Assembly: GCA_026413225.1 (NCBI GenBank)
Contig: CM048554.1
Span: 13,181,463-13,245,462, forward strand
Length of the DNA: 64,000 nucleotides
Direction of reading: 5' to 3'
Source of the DNA: Otis tarda
Taxonomy: Eukaryota > Chordata > Aves > Otidiformes > Otididae
Position 1 is the first letter of the stretch, and every line of letters begins with the position of its first letter. This document shows, in pieces, positions 61,124-64,000 of the stretch. The notes under the pieces were generated by a model, which did no database searches, had not been told where the DNA came from, and saw nothing but the letters and a program-made list of their open reading frames with translations. The position numbers and the translations under genes were made by a program.

Positions 61124-64000
61124 GTAACCAGCGATTTGAAGTGATATTTGCGTGTGTCATACTACCTGGTTGTAAAATGGCACACTACTGGATGAAATGA
61201 AGTTCTGAAACCTATAGAATTCTGTTAACAAGATGGAGTTGATGTTAGAGGTCTTGCTGGCAGGCATGCATTGAATTGGATGTGGTTTTTTTTGCCAGAT
61301 AGCTGTGCTGGTGTAAGTGCTAATTGTCGCATGCAGATACACTGGTGCAGTTTTCATAAGCATAGCTTACACCTAACTGAAACAAGCCATCCTGCCTTAA
61401 ACACTTCCCTGGCAATGGAGGTGTGTCTATACTGAGCAGTTTCCTACCTACCAATGTATCTGAAAGTTTTAAGCGTAGATTGATCTTTGCTCACTTTTCT
61501 GTTTATGTTGTCCCTGTTTGTGCCTTGAAGTCCCACATCACTTCAGATTTCAGGGATAGTTGTTGCTTCAGATACCTGTTTTGAATTCAGTTAATTCAGG
61601 TAATTTTCTAACATGTTTCTTCAATTTTTTAATGCTTTTTTTTTTCTTGATTCGAAACCATTCAAAGTGTTTGAGATCCACAAAAACATAGTCTTTAGAT
61701 ATTAAAACAGAATGTTAATACCCAAGTAATGCCGCTGATTTGGTCTCTTTAGAACTTAAAGGACCAAACTGGATGGGTTACCCAGGGTAGGTCAACTAAT
61801 CCGACATGTATCACCTGTTTATTTTATACCGCAAGTGGTAGAAAATACTGCCTTAGAAAAGTTAGAAAGTAAAAAACTCACAAAAGTCTCAGCATCAAAT
61901 GCTTCTCTGTAGCATATCTTTGTGGCCATAAAGTAATTTCTTGGGTTCTGAATGACTCAGTATTCATTATCACCCAAGGTGACCATCTCATTTGTGTACA
62001 TTTCTGTAAGCAGAATTAGCTGCTGAATTCAGTGAGGTCATGCTGCAGCGCTATCACCTCTGACTTGGCCCCTCTGCACTGAGCTAAAAGGCAAAGGTAG
62101 AAGGTAACTAATCCCCATCAGGCTCAGTTCCTGTGCTCTGGTAGATGTTACAGCAATAATAACAATATTGCTCTGAGTATGTCCACATGACAATGTAGAA
62201 ATGCCCAAGCTAGCTGTAATTGAACCATTGTGGATACTGGTCACAGCCAAGATGAGACAGCAGAGAACACCAAGAGGACTAATTTACCCTGCTTTTTGGC
62301 AGTGTTAGCTCCATATGGGCTAATTTATCCTACCAGAAAGCAGGCTCATTTATGGCTAGCCCATTTATAGCTAGTCTGAGTACCTCTTCGCTATACTGGA
62401 ATTTGCAATGTAGACGTACTTTCTCTTAAGGTGACAAGCGTGTGATTGTATTAAGTAAAAATATGGAGGTTGGGATTTTGAAGGCACCTGAGGGCTTCTT
62501 TCGAAGGTGGTTTAAGAGGTTACCACTTCCAGTGATCTGCTTCACAACTTCTGCTGAAGGTAACTTTTTCCATGAATCAGCATGTGGGATCACATGCCCA
62601 CCTAAGAGCCTCTTCAATTTATAGCACAATATTTTCACTTAAATCGCTGAAGAGGATGTGCTTGCATTAAGACACTAAACGATGAACTGGAGCAAATGTA
62701 TCTATTGGTATGGCAGAAGCAGGCAGACAGCTTGGGTGGTAACGCTCCATATTGCTCATTTTACAGAGCCCAAAGAGAGCTGGCTGCCAAGTCCCATGGA
62801 AATCTCTTTCTGCTTTAGAGTGCAGTAGGAGTTGGGTAACTCATTCTCCTCAAATACTTTCAAAAAAAAGCTGTCAGCAATATTTGTCTTTTTAAAGCTG
62901 CGTAGATCCACATGTCGCTATCTAGTCACCTACTGTAAAGTATGATCCAGCTAAAGAAGCTCAAGCACAAACCTAGCTTTCCAGCGTGACACCAGTGAGA
63001 TTTCTCAGGTGCTTAAAGCTGAGCATATTTTTAAATTAAGATTTGTGTGTTCAAGCTTTACCTCCATTTACTTCAGGGTAGTTAATACACGTTAACACTT
63101 CTGGTGCAAAGGGGAGACCAGCATGAAGGATTTGGCATTCAAAAAAGCAAACAAGTGCCGGTAGCCGTTCTTACTTCTACTGCTGCAGTCACGTAGGATG
63201 TGCTCCGGGCTTGTCTCTTGTTTCCCTGCTTCTGGGGCTGCCCAGCTACCACCTAGCGTGCTGACCTTACTAGCCAAGTAATGACTTTCATGCTGCTGAA
63301 TCCCATTAGGAACTTCATGTCTCTTGTGGTCGTCTTCATCCATGGCTAACTTGTATTATCATTGGCACGCTTAAAATTGTGATGTTATGTTTCAAATGTT
63401 TTTAAAGCTGAAACACACAAGCTCTTTTATTTCTCTTCTGCCTAGTAGGATTATTTCAGCTCCACACATGCAAAACCTCATATTATGCAAGAAATTAATC
63501 ATATCAGGGTAAAGTAGCTACTGAAAAATTGCCAAGCACCATAAACATTGGTCAAAATGCAGGCCAGCCATTTGCACAGCAAGTAATTGAAGCTAGAGGT
63601 TCATTGGAGCGACACGTAACTTTTCATTATGAATTAGAAAGCTTTTCAAACATAAAATGATATCTGAGAAGACTGCACTACCTAAAAGGTTTCAGTAAAC
63701 ACTGAAAAAAAAAGTGTTAAAATATGCTGGAGAGATCAATCATGCTTTATGGTTACTTGCTCCACATAGTTTCACACACATTCTCTGATAAACAATGTCC
63801 CACACACTCTGCCCGGACCCATTATTTTCTTCAGCACCAAAGCGTCAAGGGCCAGATCCTCATTTGGTTTAAGTCAGCAGAGCTCGGCTGAGGTTGACTG
63901 CTTGCCATTGATTTATGCCAGCTGAAGAACTGGCCTGAAGAGTGACAAAAATGTAATTTTATGTTTTATTTATGGGTGTAAAACAATAGTCCTAAAGGGA
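61124..64000. other. Non-coding DNA, no gene seen
   Basis: No gene is supported. The block contains a short tandem duplication at 62346-62375 and otherwise unique AT-rich sequence. The last 500 bases, without recognisable repeats, have the look of conserved non-coding DNA, but nothing in the single sequence proves it. Confidence 0.55.
62346..62375 (+). repeat. Two tandem 15-bp units
   Basis: TCATTTATGGCTAGC is followed directly by CCATTTATAGCTAGT: two adjacent copies differing at three positions. It is a minimal tandem duplication. Confidence 0.7.

Noticed and set aside
1-64000. CRISPR array, bacterial operon, phage or retroviral genome
   Set aside because: No regularly spaced repeats, no long coding density, no LTR pair and no recognisable gag/pol/env reading frame were seen. 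The repeats are those of a bird nuclear genome.

Overview
The window is vertebrate nuclear DNA, and almost certainly from a bird. The evidence is a set of 3'-end CR1 retroposon copies, each finishing in the 8-bp CR1 tail unit (ATTCTATG-type) preceded by the avian CR1 3'-UTR. I can support no protein-coding gene, rRNA, intact tRNA, CRISPR array or bacterial-type operon. The open frames are short (longest about 124 codons), occur on both strands and often overlap each other antisense. They carry no domain I recognise except the C-terminal end of the CR1 ORF2 protein. The window is best read as intergenic or deep intronic DNA.

Layout: 1-20 kb is unique-looking, mostly AT-rich sequence with homopolymer and triplet tracts and one small CpG cluster near 15.6-15.8 kb. 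At 20.41-20.78 kb there is a + strand CR1 copy of one subfamily. At 26.38-26.61 kb there is a much older, decayed CR1 copy on the - strand. At 28.24-28.50 kb a - strand CR1 3' end lies next to a 50-bp fragment of a tRNA-Val(UAC)-like gene in the same orientation, giving a SINE-like chimera. From 28.5 to 47 kb the sequence is again mostly unique, with a dense homeodomain-type motif cluster at 34.1-34.3 kb and a paired CACGTG region at 33.65-33.77 kb. A CA/TA microsatellite (47.06-47.13 kb) is followed by a + strand CR1 (47.29-47.49 kb) and a region with exon-like but unrecognised open frames (47.9-48.7 kb). Two more + strand CR1 copies lie at 56.77-56.88 and 60.82-61.12 kb. CpG-denser patches occur at 50.6-50.8 and 58.9-59.2 kb.

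No genes work together here. The most unusual object is the tRNA-Val/CR1 chimera. Bird SINEs with a tRNA head and CR1 tail are known, but the heads I recall are tRNA-Ile and one other type rather than Val, so this could be a single template-switch event or a member of an unrecognised family. The other findings are candidate regulatory sequences or small repeats whose significance cannot be settled without alignment to other genomes.
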